From positions 180,496 to 244,495 of the forward strand of contig NZ_JH376426.1 of the NCBI RefSeq assembly GCF_000233455.1: a stretch of 64,000 bases of DNA. Reading direction: 5' to 3'. Source of the DNA: [Clostridium] citroniae WAL-17108 (GTDB taxonomy: Bacteria > Bacillota > Clostridia > Lachnospirales > Lachnospiraceae). Shown here one piece after another: positions 33,662 to 41,859 of the stretch (its first letter is position 1; each line of letters starts with the position of its first letter). The notes under the pieces are model-generated. The model did no database searches. It saw nothing but the letters and a program-made list of their open reading frames with translations, and was not told the origin of the DNA. A program made the position numbers and the translations under genes.

Positions 33662-34582
33662 TTAACTGTACTGTCCCTGACGGCTGTTCAGGGCCTTAAA
33701 CTTTTCCAGCACCTGGTCTACCAGTTTTACGGCTCTTTGGAAGGTCTCATCCCCCATCTGATTGTAGGGGAAAATAGCCCTGTCCGCGATCCCCAGTCCC
33801 CTGTGGTTCATCACCTTCTTAAATAGCAGGGAAAAGTTGGAATCCAGATCATATAAAGGCATCAGTTCATGGATCAGCCCGGACAGTTCCATGGACCGGC
33901 GGAAATCCTTATCATTGGTAGCCTTCACCAGCGCGCTCCAAATCTCCGGCACCAGGTTTGACAGGCCCCCAATGCACCCGTTTCCTCCGGAGGTGATGTT
34001 ATACAGGTACTGGTCGTCAAAACCAGAATATGTGTCAAAGGAATGCCCCCTTGCAGCCAGGCAGATGAGATTGGTGTGGTTGGGCTCCGACACGGAATCC
34101 TTGAGACCGGCAATATTGGGATTGGCCTCAAGCAGCCTTGCCACGGTGGAAGGGGCAATGGAATATCCTGTCCTGGCCGGATAATTATATATGTAAAGGC
34201 TGCCCTTCACCGACTTTGCCAGGGTATCATAGTAGATAAATAGTTTTTCCTGGTCCATCCCGTAGTAGTATGGGCCGATTACCATAGGCCCCGCATACCC
34301 CATGTCACAGACTTCGTTGGAAAGGGCCACCGTGTCCTGGAAATTCATGCTTCCTGTCCCCGCATACAGCTCTACGCGTCCTGCGGTGTACTCCGCGTAA
34401 AAGCGGAAAAAATCACTTTTTTCCTGTCTGTCCATCCCTGTAAATTCACCCGTGGAACCCAGCACCAGAATGCCGTCCACACCTCCGTTTACAAGAAAAT
34501 CGATCACCTTCTTGTTGGCCTCGTGATCCGGCTTTTCATGCTGGTCCAATACAGTTACTACAGGTGTTATGATCTTATACAT
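33662..34582 (-). CDS. DapA/NanA-family aldolase (class I lyase)
   Basis: Pyruvate-dependent aldolase/dehydratase superfamily protein, 306 residues from the ATG at 34582 (GGAGGAAAG upstream). Schiff-base Lys161 (GLKDS), Tyr134 (YNYPARTG) and the STGEF carboxylate loop are present. The family includes dihydrodipicolinate synthase, sialate lyase and keto-acid sugar aldolases. Divergence from an IclR regulator and no lysine-pathway neighbours favour a catabolic aldolase. The exact substrate cannot be chosen. Confidence 0.9.
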   Translation of the reverse strand: MYKIITPVVTVLDQHEKPDHEANKKVIDFLVNGGVDGILVLGSTGEFTGMDRQEKSDFFRFYAEYTAGRVELYAGTGSMNFQDTVALSNEVCDMGYAGPMVIGPYYYGMDQEKLFIYYDTLAKSVKGSLYIYNYPARTGYSIAPSTVARLLEANPNIAGLKDSVSEPNHTNLICLAARGHSFDTYSGFDDQYLYNITSGGNGCIGGLSNLVPEIWSALVKATNDKDFRRSMELSGLIHELMPLYDLDSNFSLLFKKVMNHRGLGIADRAIFPYNQMGDETFQRAVKLVDQVLEKFKALNSRQGQYS

Positions 34583-34702
34583 TTCTTTCCTCCTCTTTGC
34601 AGGCAATTGGCCTGGGTCATAAATGTTCATAAGCGGTTTGCTTGGTGTTTTTATTACAGTGTCATTGGTACGTATATACATACTCAGTTTGATATAACGT
34701 AC

Positions 34703-34724
34703 ATTATAATGATACGATATCATT
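34703..34724. promoter_or_regulatory. Dyad overlapping aldolase promoter
   Basis: AATGATA (34708-34714) and TATCATT (34718-34724) form perfect arms around CGA. On the minus strand the dyad abuts a perfect -10 TATAAT (34708-34703) while the -35 region is poor. This fits an operator bound by the divergently encoded IclR protein. Confidence 0.5.
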
Positions 34725-34945
34725 TCCATGCCTTCTTGTCAATTCCGCCGGGATACTAAATAAGACTTTTTGAGAACTGAATAAAATTTTCTTTTTCATT
34801 TGTAGATGATGTGCAAAATGGTTTCTGCAATTCTTTGTGGAGTTTCTTGAGCCGCGTGGGAAATCCTTAGGACCGGCAGCAGGTACCTGGCTTGCGGCGT
34901 ACGTCTGGGCTTACAGCGTATATCCTGGCTTGCATACACATTTTC

Positions 34946-34975
34946 GTGACAGACCTGCACGATTTCTGCTATAAT
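34946..34975 (+). promoter_or_regulatory. iclR promoter
   Basis: -35 GTGACA (34946-34951), 18-base spacer, perfect -10 TATAAT (34970-34975). The start codon is about 195 bases downstream. Confidence 0.55.
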
Positions 34976-35173
34976 ATTATTTAAAGCGCCTTTATAGGCT
35001 GACTGTTTCGATCGTCAAACATCTCCGGCGGATATACCGGACGCCCATCAGAATCATTCCATGGGTATGAAGGACAGCAATATCATGCCGGGGTGACATG
35101 GCGGAAGCCTTTACCAACCGCCCCCATCCGCCAAGGCGGATCCGATCATTTACACACTTAAGGGAGAGATCAT

Positions 35174-35953
35174 ATGCCATCAAACCAGCACAGACCCACG
35201 GAACGCGTCCTGGACATCCTGGAACTGCTTTCCACTAATCCTGACGGAATGACCCTGACCCAGCTGTCCAGGGCGCTTAACGCACCCAAAAGCAGTATCA
35301 TGCCCCTTGTGCACACCATGACATCCAGGAAATTCATCTACCAGCATAAGGACACATCCAGGTACTGTATGGGAATCGCAGCTTACTCTGTGGGTTCCTC
35401 CTACACCAATACAAAAAACGCCCTGGAATTTATCCAGAGCGAAATGAAATATATTGTTTCCCAAAGCAATGAAACCTGCCAGCTGGGAATCCAGGTGCGC
35501 AGCAATCTGCTCTATATTGCAAAAGAAGATTCCGCGGAACCTCTTAGGCTTGTCTCCTATGTGGGAAAGCAGATTCCCCTGTACTGCACCGCCATTGGCC
35601 GGGCCCTCCTTGCCCAGAAGACGAAGGATGAGATCCGGGCCCTGTATCCGGATGGGCTCACTGCCTTTACAAAAAACACCATCACGGATTGGGAGGAACT
35701 GTTCCGGGAGCTGGAGCAAACCAGAAACCGGGGATATGCCCTGGAACACGAGGAATGTATGCCCCTTTTAAACTGCGCAGGCATTCCCCTGTGCAGCAAC
35801 GGCCAGGTCATTGCCGCCCTGAGCGTGTGCATCCCAACCTTCCGCTATTCCGAGGACAAGCTGCAGTCTATTATCCGGCTTTTGAAGGAATCCAAGGCAA
35901 AGCTGGAGACATATTTCCAGGGATGCGATGTGGACCTGGGAAGTATCAGCTGA
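35174..35953 (+). CDS. IclR-family transcriptional regulator
   Basis: 259 residues: N-terminal winged helix (residues 8-60, RVLDILELLSTNPDGMTLTQLSRALNAPKSSIMPLVHT) and C-terminal IclR effector domain with YCTAIGRALLA and the cysteine/proline effector pocket near GIPLCSNGQVIAALSVCIPTFR. GGGAGAG precedes the ATG. Divergent from the DapA-family gene and probably its regulator. It converges with the AstE-like gene, overlapping by eight bases. Confidence 0.93.
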   Translation: MPSNQHRPTERVLDILELLSTNPDGMTLTQLSRALNAPKSSIMPLVHTMTSRKFIYQHKDTSRYCMGIAAYSVGSSYTNTKNALEFIQSEMKYIVSQSNETCQLGIQVRSNLLYIAKEDSAEPLRLVSYVGKQIPLYCTAIGRALLAQKTKDEIRALYPDGLTAFTKNTITDWEELFRELEQTRNRGYALEHEECMPLLNCAGIPLCSNGQVIAALSVCIPTFRYSEDKLQSIIRLLKESKAKLETYFQGCDVDLGSIS

Positions 35954-36968
35954 CCTGTTCCGGCATGCCGTAGGCGATCAGAGGATCCCCCTCTCCGATT
36001 CCAAGCCCCCTGGTCTGGTAAAGCACGATCCCATCGTACTCTGCCCTGTATTCATCCAGAAGGCTTCCCCACACATCCTTCACCTGTCCCAGCAGGGCAC
36101 CTTTCTTAAAACGGTCCCCCGCCGCCAGCGCCGGATACCAGAACCCCTGTGTTTCAGCTTCAATGTAGGTCGCACGTCTGACCCGTTCCTGGGTCATCGT
36201 GTGTATCTCCCTGCCCTCCAGCACCCGGAGGCGGATTAGGATATTGCGGATATCCTGTTTATAGAGTTCCACCTCCTTATTTGTAAATATCCCTCCTCCG
36301 CCCCTCTCCATGAGAACCGAGGGGATACCGTGGATGCAGGCGCAGCTGTAGGCGCCTGTGGCGGCACCTGATCTGGCTCGGACAGCAGTATCCGTTGCCA
36401 TGGCCATGGCCTCCGATGCCCGGCACACTTCCTCCCGGGCAGCTCCCGTATAATACACAAAAGGCATCACCTCCTCGCTGGTATCGCCTCCATGGACATC
36501 GATGCAGTAATCCGCCAAGCTTTGGAGTTCATGCACCATGGCATAGGCGATCTTCTCCGAAAGTGTCCCATCCTTTTTTCCCGGAAAGACCCGGTTCAGG
36601 TTCTTCCCGTCCTCAGGCACCACAAATCTGGTAAATGTCCTGGCTGCCGAAGGATTGGCAATCAAAAGGCAGATCACATTTCCATGGACCAGCTCCGGGT
36701 CCAGCTCACGGGACAGCTCCATTACGGTCTGGATGCCGATATATTCGGCCCCGTGGACTCCGGCGGATATGAGTACGGTCGCGCCCTCCTCCCTGCCGCA
36801 GATCACGGTGATGGGGAGTTTTATATCACTGTCCTCCACTTCCAGCCAAATGTTTTTCTTTTCGCCGGACACGGCCCGGTATGTCCCAACCTGTATGGAT
36901 TTTATTTCCTGTCTCCCTTCCGTCTCCTGTCCTGCCTTACCTTCCTGTCTCACATTTCTTTTTTCCAT
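35946..36968 (-). CDS. Succinylglutamate desuccinylase/aspartoacylase-family (AstE/AspA) protein
   Basis: M14-like zinc hydrolase that removes an acyl group from an N-acyl amino acid. 340 residues. Zinc ligands are seen: His72 and Glu75 (AGVHGAEYIG) and His159 (DVHGGD); NP-x-AR with Arg110 and NLNR with Arg126 match substrate-binding positions of the family. The C-terminal 80 residues form the beta-rich lipoyl-like domain usual for this group (GFWYPALAAGDRFKKGALLGQVKD). It is the last gene of the peptide-type ABC operon. The transporter and the hydrolase together suggest uptake and deacylation of an N-acyl or peptide-like amide. Confidence 0.9.
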   Translation of the reverse strand: MEKRNVRQEGKAGQETEGRQEIKSIQVGTYRAVSGEKKNIWLEVEDSDIKLPITVICGREEGATVLISAGVHGAEYIGIQTVMELSRELDPELVHGNVICLLIANPSAARTFTRFVVPEDGKNLNRVFPGKKDGTLSEKIAYAMVHELQSLADYCIDVHGGDTSEEVMPFVYYTGAAREEVCRASEAMAMATDTAVRARSGAATGAYSCACIHGIPSVLMERGGGGIFTNKEVELYKQDIRNILIRLRVLEGREIHTMTQERVRRATYIEAETQGFWYPALAAGDRFKKGALLGQVKDVWGSLLDEYRAEYDGIVLYQTRGLGIGEGDPLIAYGMPEQVS

Positions 36969-37022
36969 CAAACAGTACTCCTCTTTATTTCCGTGTATAA
37001 ATTTGTGTGCGCTGGCGGGAAA

Positions 37023-38369
37023 TCAGCCGCAAAGATGGGTCCCTGGAAGACTCCGGGAACACACTTTCATCCACAGACTGTGTCTGTAAGCTGCCAGCCC
37101 CAGGCTTCTGCCCCCATAAAAGGTCAAGTACCCGATCCACAGCCCGTCATTGCCCCAGGCATATACTCCCAGCCAGCATACCGGCAGGCACAAAAGCAGT
37201 GACCACAGTGTGGACAGAAATATCGGTCTGGTTACACTGCTGCCCGTATATACCCCGTAAACTGCCAGGCCCGCCGCTGCCACCGGAGGGTAGAGTAAAC
37301 AGTATATCCCGTACTTACGCGCCAGTTCCAGTATGTGGGGTATATCTGTAAATACCATAAACATGCGGCTGCCCAGCACAAAGCATGCTCCGCTCATCGC
37401 CGCTGCCGCCAGCCAGCCCCACTGCCATGTCTTCTTCAGGATCTCCCTGAACAGGGACTGTGACCGCTGCCCGACCGCCCTTCCCGCAAATACGCTGGAA
37501 CCATTGGCAAGCCCCTCAAACAGGTACGCCTGTATGGAAGTGATCTGAAGCAGGATAGCGTTAACTGCCAGGATGTCCGTACCCAGTCTGGCTCCCAGGG
37601 CTGCAAATACATTATTGTGTATTACCAGGCAGATGGTGCGAAAGAGCAGGTCCCTGTTTTCCTGTACCATGCCTCTCACACCCCGGCGGTCCCAAAGTCC
37701 GCGGATATTTACGGTTCCAAACTTCCCATACCGGCACATGCAAAGCACGCCGCAAGAGCAGGTATAAACCTGGGATATGAGGGTGGCGGCGGCAACCCCC
37801 GTGATCCCTTTTCCCAGGATACATACAAACCAGTAATCCAGTGCCATATTTACAATGTTTCCGCTGATCTGCATAAACAGGGAAGCCTTCACACGGCTTT
37901 GACCCATGAGCCATCCCAGCATCACATAATTGGACATGACAAAGGGCGCTCCCCAAACCAGGATCCTGAAATACCCCTGCACATACCCTGCCACAGCTGC
38001 CTCCGGTCCGGTCATCCACAGATATCCACGGATGATGGGTTCCTGGAACACCAGGAAGGCCGCGGAGACCAAGAGCGCAGAGAAAAGAGGCAGGAAAAAG
38101 GTGCGTTTTTTCTCCCCGTCATCCCCTGTACCCTGAACCTGGGCGCTGTGGCCTGTGGTGCTGACTCTCAAAAAGCCAAAGAGCCAGTACAGGGTATTAA
38201 ACAGGTTTGCGCCCAGAGATACCCCTGCAATGGCCGGAGCATCCCCCATCATGCCGATAACTGCCGTGTCCACTGCTCCCAGCAGGGGCTGCGTTACAGT
38301 GGAGACCATAAAGGGAATGGCCACTGCCAGATATTCCCTGTGTGTCAGTGTCAGACTGCTTTTTCCCAT
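37023..38369 (-). CDS. MATE-family efflux transporter (DinF-like)
   Basis: 448 residues, about 12 membrane segments. N-terminal HREYLAVAIPFMVSTVTQPLLGAVDTAVIG is typical of the DinF/NorM superfamily. It overlaps the upstream ATPase gene by 19 bases and precedes the AstE-like gene by 54, so it is an integral member of the ABC operon. Linkage of an importer, an exporter and a deacylase suggests handling, then export, of a product or toxic by-product. Substrate unknown. Confidence 0.92.
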   Translation of the reverse strand: MGKSSLTLTHREYLAVAIPFMVSTVTQPLLGAVDTAVIGMMGDAPAIAGVSLGANLFNTLYWLFGFLRVSTTGHSAQVQGTGDDGEKKRTFFLPLFSALLVSAAFLVFQEPIIRGYLWMTGPEAAVAGYVQGYFRILVWGAPFVMSNYVMLGWLMGQSRVKASLFMQISGNIVNMALDYWFVCILGKGITGVAAATLISQVYTCSCGVLCMCRYGKFGTVNIRGLWDRRGVRGMVQENRDLLFRTICLVIHNNVFAALGARLGTDILAVNAILLQITSIQAYLFEGLANGSSVFAGRAVGQRSQSLFREILKKTWQWGWLAAAAMSGACFVLGSRMFMVFTDIPHILELARKYGIYCLLYPPVAAAGLAVYGVYTGSSVTRPIFLSTLWSLLLCLPVCWLGVYAWGNDGLWIGYLTFYGGRSLGLAAYRHSLWMKVCSRSLPGTHLCG

Positions 38370-39187
38370 ATGCGGCGTTCCTCTTCTTCCCTGGAAATGA
38401 TCCCCCTGTCATCAAACTCCACAATGGAGTTCAGCAGTTTTTTGGCATAAGGATGCTCCACCTGGGAGATGCAGTCCACTTCCCGGACCTCAGCCACCCT
38501 TCCCTGATACAGAAACAGCACGTTGTGGCAAATATAGGTGACAGAAGTCAGATCATGGGTGATAAATACATAGGTTAAGTTCCGCTTTCGCTGGATCTCC
38601 TTTAACAGGTCCATGACCTGGACCTGGGTGTGGGCGTCCAGGGAACTGATGGCCTCGTCAAAAAGAATGATTCTGGGGTTCACGGCAATGGCCCTTGCAA
38701 TGCAGACTCTCTGCAGCTGGCCTCCGCTGAGTTCATGGGGAAAACGGTCCCTGTACCCCATGTCCAGCCCCACCAGGTCCAGAAGATGTTCCAGCTCCCT
38801 TTCCATATCCATCTTGATTTTCTCTTTCTTTTCCCTGACTGTCAGGGATTCAGCGATCAGATCCCTGACTCTGAATCTTGGATTGGCCGATGTGGTGTAG
38901 TCCTGAAAAACCACACTCATCACGGTTTTATCCCTATTTTTCTTTCCGCCGTACAACCGGCTTCCATCCAGGTGCACGCTTCCCTTATCCGGCTTTAAAA
39001 GCCCGCACAGCACCCGGCCCAGCGTGCTCTTTCCGCTTCCGCTCTCGCCAAGAATCCCCAGGCACTCCCCCTCCTCCACATGAAAGGAAACGTCAAACAG
39101 CACCTGCTGACGCTCCGTACCGAATATCTTTTTCTGGTTCTCCCTGCGGAAACTTACATTGATGCCCTCTGCCTCGATCATATTCAT
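38351..39187 (-). CDS. Peptide/nickel-type ABC transporter ATPase (DppF-like)
   Basis: 278 residues. Walker A GESGSGKSTL, signature LSGGQLQRVCIARAIA, and a Walker B IILFDEAISSLD in which Ala-Ile replaces the common Pro-Thr. It powers the importer with the neighbouring DppD-like ATPase; their genes overlap by four bases. It lacks the usual oligopeptide C-terminal cysteine cluster. Confidence 0.94.
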   Translation of the reverse strand: MNMIEAEGINVSFRRENQKKIFGTERQQVLFDVSFHVEEGECLGILGESGSGKSTLGRVLCGLLKPDKGSVHLDGSRLYGGKKNRDKTVMSVVFQDYTTSANPRFRVRDLIAESLTVREKKEKIKMDMERELEHLLDLVGLDMGYRDRFPHELSGGQLQRVCIARAIAVNPRIILFDEAISSLDAHTQVQVMDLLKEIQRKRNLTYVFITHDLTSVTYICHNVLFLYQGRVAEVREVDCISQVEHPYAKKLLNSIVEFDDRGIISREEEERRIWEKAV

Positions 39188-40017
39188 ATCAGATTCATCC
39201 TCCTTCCTGCCAGCGCCTCCCTGTACCTGGCCATGACAGCCCGCTTCTTTTCCACCAAAAGCCTGGTATAGGGATCCTGGGCATGTTCCATGATCTCCCG
39301 GAATGTCCCCCGGTCAGCCACTCTCCCCTGGTTCATCACCAGCACCTGGTCTGCTATCTCCGCTATAACTCCCAGGTCGTGGCTGATAAACACCATAGCT
39401 GTCCTGGCTTCCCCTTTTATCCTGACAAATTCCTTCATGATCTCATACTGGGTAATTGCATCAATAGCGGTTGTGGGTTCATCCGCAATAAGGATATCCG
39501 GCTCCATGGACATGGCAAGCCCGATCATAATGCGCTGAAGCATACCACCGCTTAACTGGTGGGGATATTTTTTCAGGACTTCCTCTGCTCCCCGTATCTG
39601 CATGGATCGTAAGACCTCAATAGAACGGGCGTGGATCTCTTCTTTCCCCATTTCAAAATGCTCCCCATATGTCTCCGCCATCTGATGACCGATGCGGTAC
39701 AGAGGATCAAAGCAGGTCATGGGATTTTGCAGGATCATGGCGATCCGCCTGCCCCGGATCCGTCTTAATCCCTCCCTGCCTGTCCGGATCAGGTCTTCCC
39801 CCTGGTACACCGCCTCGCCACGGACAGAAAAGCTCTGGTCCAAAAGCCCCATGACGGCCTTTAGACTCATGCTTTTTCCGCTCCCCGATTCTCCCAGGAT
39901 CCCAAGGCATTTTCCCGTATATACGTCAAAATCCACTCCCCGTATAATCTCCTGCACACGCTTTTTATAATGAAACGCCACATGCAGGTTCCTTACTGAC
40001 AACACCGGCTCTGTCAA
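39184..40017 (-). CDS. Peptide/nickel-type ABC transporter ATPase (DppD-like)
   Basis: 277 residues with Walker A GESGSGKSMS, signature LSGGMLQRIMIGLAMS, Walker B ILIADEPTTAID and a switch His in FISHDLGVI. It overlaps both neighbours by four bases (ATGA), indicating translational coupling. It completes a two-ATPase DppBCDF-type importer. Confidence 0.95.
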   Translation of the reverse strand: MTEPVLSVRNLHVAFHYKKRVQEIIRGVDFDVYTGKCLGILGESGSGKSMSLKAVMGLLDQSFSVRGEAVYQGEDLIRTGREGLRRIRGRRIAMILQNPMTCFDPLYRIGHQMAETYGEHFEMGKEEIHARSIEVLRSMQIRGAEEVLKKYPHQLSGGMLQRIMIGLAMSMEPDILIADEPTTAIDAITQYEIMKEFVRIKGEARTAMVFISHDLGVIAEIADQVLVMNQGRVADRGTFREIMEHAQDPYTRLLVEKKRAVMARYREALAGRRMNLI

Positions 40018-40838
40018 CTTAACACCTCCTTTGGGTCAAGGGCATCCCTGAGGGCATCACCCAACAGATTAAATGCGGCAACCACCACCACAATGGCAAC
40101 CCCCGGGGCGATCATCTGCACCGGATTGGTGGTCATCACGTTTTTTGCCTCGTTTAACATGGCTCCCCACTCAGGTGTGGGCGCCTGCACCCCCAGCCCC
40201 AGAAAGGACAGGGTGGAAATATTCAGGATGGCCCAGCCGATATCCAGGGTAGCCAGAACCGCCATCTCAGAGGCAATGCTTGGAAGCAAATGCCTGGTCA
40301 GTATAAATGTCTCTCCGCTGCCAATGCACCGGGAATACAACACAAAGTTCCTGTCTCTGTATTTCATTACATTGGTCCGTATCATGCGGGCATACCAGGC
40401 CCATTTGATCAGCACATTGGCCATGATCACATTGCGGACATCGATCCCCAGCAGGGCCACCACGGCGAAGACCATGATCTGACTGGGAAATGACATCATT
40501 ACATCCACGGCACGCATGATAACCTCCTCCACCGGTCCCCGGAAATATCCGGCCAGAAGCCCCATGATGGTCCCCAGTCCAATGGTTCCCACCATGGTCA
40601 CCAGTGACAGAAACAGCGTGGGGCGGATTCCATATATCATCCTGGAGAGGATACACCGGCCCAACTGGTCTGTGCCCAGGGGAAACTGACGGCTGCCGCC
40701 TGCAAACTTATTCAGGATATCATTTTCATAAGGATCATTGGGCGCGATCCAGGGGGCAAATATCCCTGTCAGCGCCACCATGAGCAGGATAACGATCATC
40801 ACAACCGCCATTTTATTTTGGAACAGCCTTTTCCACAT
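40014..40838 (-). CDS. Peptide/nickel-type ABC transporter permease (DppC-like)
   Basis: 274 residues, about six membrane segments. N-terminal FAPWIAPNDPYENDILNKFAGGSRQFPLGTDQLGRCILSRMIYG is the DppC signature. The GSGETFILTRHLLPSIASEMAVLATLDIGWAILNISTLSFLGLG loop is the ATPase-contact EAA region. It starts two bases past the DppB-like gene. Confidence 0.95.
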   Translation of the reverse strand: MWKRLFQNKMAVVMIVILLMVALTGIFAPWIAPNDPYENDILNKFAGGSRQFPLGTDQLGRCILSRMIYGIRPTLFLSLVTMVGTIGLGTIMGLLAGYFRGPVEEVIMRAVDVMMSFPSQIMVFAVVALLGIDVRNVIMANVLIKWAWYARMIRTNVMKYRDRNFVLYSRCIGSGETFILTRHLLPSIASEMAVLATLDIGWAILNISTLSFLGLGVQAPTPEWGAMLNEAKNVMTTNPVQMIAPGVAIVVVVAAFNLLGDALRDALDPKEVLS

Positions 40839-40840
40839 AC

Positions 40841-41782
40841 TCAGGACACCTCCCTTCTAAGCCTTGGATCCGCGATACACTGGATAATGTCAAAAAGCAG
40901 ATTGAATACCACAAACAATGTTCCGATCAAAAGTACATATGTCTGGATAACAGGGTAATCCCGGTTAAAGATGGAATTAATGCATAGCTTGCCAAGACCC
41001 GGCCAGGCAAATACGTTTTCCACCACAATGGTCCCCGCCATCAGCTGGGGGATACTCATGCCAATAGCCACAATACAGGTGTGGAGAGAGTTTTTCAGGA
41101 TGTGTCTCACCAGGATGGATCTTCGGCGCAGCCCCCTGACATTGGCATAAAGCACATAATCCTCCTTCATATTCTCCAGCATGTTGTTGCGTATGAGCCG
41201 GATGTACGTGGATATGTAAGTAAGAGATACGGTAAAGGAAGGCAGGATCAGATGTTTCCATCCCCCGTTTCCGCTGGTGGGCAGCAGGTCCAGCTTGATG
41301 CTGATGAACCAGATCAGCAAAAGCCCGATCCAATACGCAGGCATGGCAGTGGTCATAAACACGATCCCCCGCACTACCCGGTCAAACCAGCTGTTCTTGT
41401 AAACAGCGCAGAAAAATCCAATGGGAAGACTCAGTAAGATCACAAAGACCAGGGATGTAAATGCCAGCACTGCGGTGGCAGGCAGGCATCTTTCAATCTC
41501 TCCCAGAACGGTTCTGGACGGGTTGGTGTAGCTGACCCCAAAGTCCAGGCGCAGACAGTCCATTACCCAGCGGCCGTACCGCACCAGATAAGGATCATTC
41601 AGCCCAAGTTCCTCCCGGACCTGCTCAATGGCCTCCTCTGAAATGATAGGTGTCTGGCGCACCCGCAGGGCAACCTCTGCCGGGTCAGACGGGATCATAT
41701 TGATAAAGACAAAACATAAAAATGAGATGCAGACGAGAAGCGGGACCGCGGATAGGACCCGCTTAACAATATACGTTTTCAT
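40841..41782 (-). CDS. Peptide/nickel-type ABC transporter permease (DppB-like)
   Basis: 313 residues from the ATG at 41782 (AGGAGGG just upstream). N-terminal MKTYIVKRVLSAVPLLVCISFLCFVFINMIPSDPAEVA is typical DppB. EAA-type loop near VRGLRRRSILVRHILKNSL. About six membrane segments. It follows the binding-protein gene after a 77-base gap containing a strong terminator-like hairpin, so its expression is probably lower than that of the binding protein. Confidence 0.95.
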   Translation of the reverse strand: MKTYIVKRVLSAVPLLVCISFLCFVFINMIPSDPAEVALRVRQTPIISEEAIEQVREELGLNDPYLVRYGRWVMDCLRLDFGVSYTNPSRTVLGEIERCLPATAVLAFTSLVFVILLSLPIGFFCAVYKNSWFDRVVRGIVFMTTAMPAYWIGLLLIWFISIKLDLLPTSGNGGWKHLILPSFTVSLTYISTYIRLIRNNMLENMKEDYVLYANVRGLRRRSILVRHILKNSLHTCIVAIGMSIPQLMAGTIVVENVFAWPGLGKLCINSIFNRDYPVIQTYVLLIGTLFVVFNLLFDIIQCIADPRLRREVS

Positions 41783-41798
41783 ATACCCTCCTTTTCCT

Positions 41799-41838
41799 AA
41801 AAAAGCATGCCGCCCGGTCATCCCGCGGCAGGCATGCT
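41799..41838 (-). terminator. Intra-operon terminator/attenuator after binding-protein gene
   Basis: On the minus strand AGCATGCC (41838-41831) pairs with GGCATGCT (41811-41804) and is followed by six T. An alternative inner stem TGCCGC/GCGGCA competes with it. It lies 22 bases past the binding-protein stop and before the permease ribosome site, so partial read-through would set the ratio between binding protein and membrane parts. Confidence 0.8.
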
Positions 41839-41859
41839 CATGTGCTTCAGACAATCACC

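Larger units (their letters stand above)
34583..35173. promoter_or_regulatory. Divergent region between DapA-family and IclR genes
   Basis: 591 bases without a convincing gene. It contains a dyad near the aldolase promoter, the iclR promoter at 34946-34975 and a leader of about 195 bases before iclR, which holds GC-rich inverted repeats including ATCCGCC/GGCGGAT at 35127-35142. No tRNA cloverleaf was seen. Confidence 0.55.

Noticed and set aside
35080..35150. Possible tRNA or riboswitch-like fold before iclR
   Set aside because: Paired segments exist but no acceptor stem, T-loop or CCA, and no match to a riboswitch core I know.
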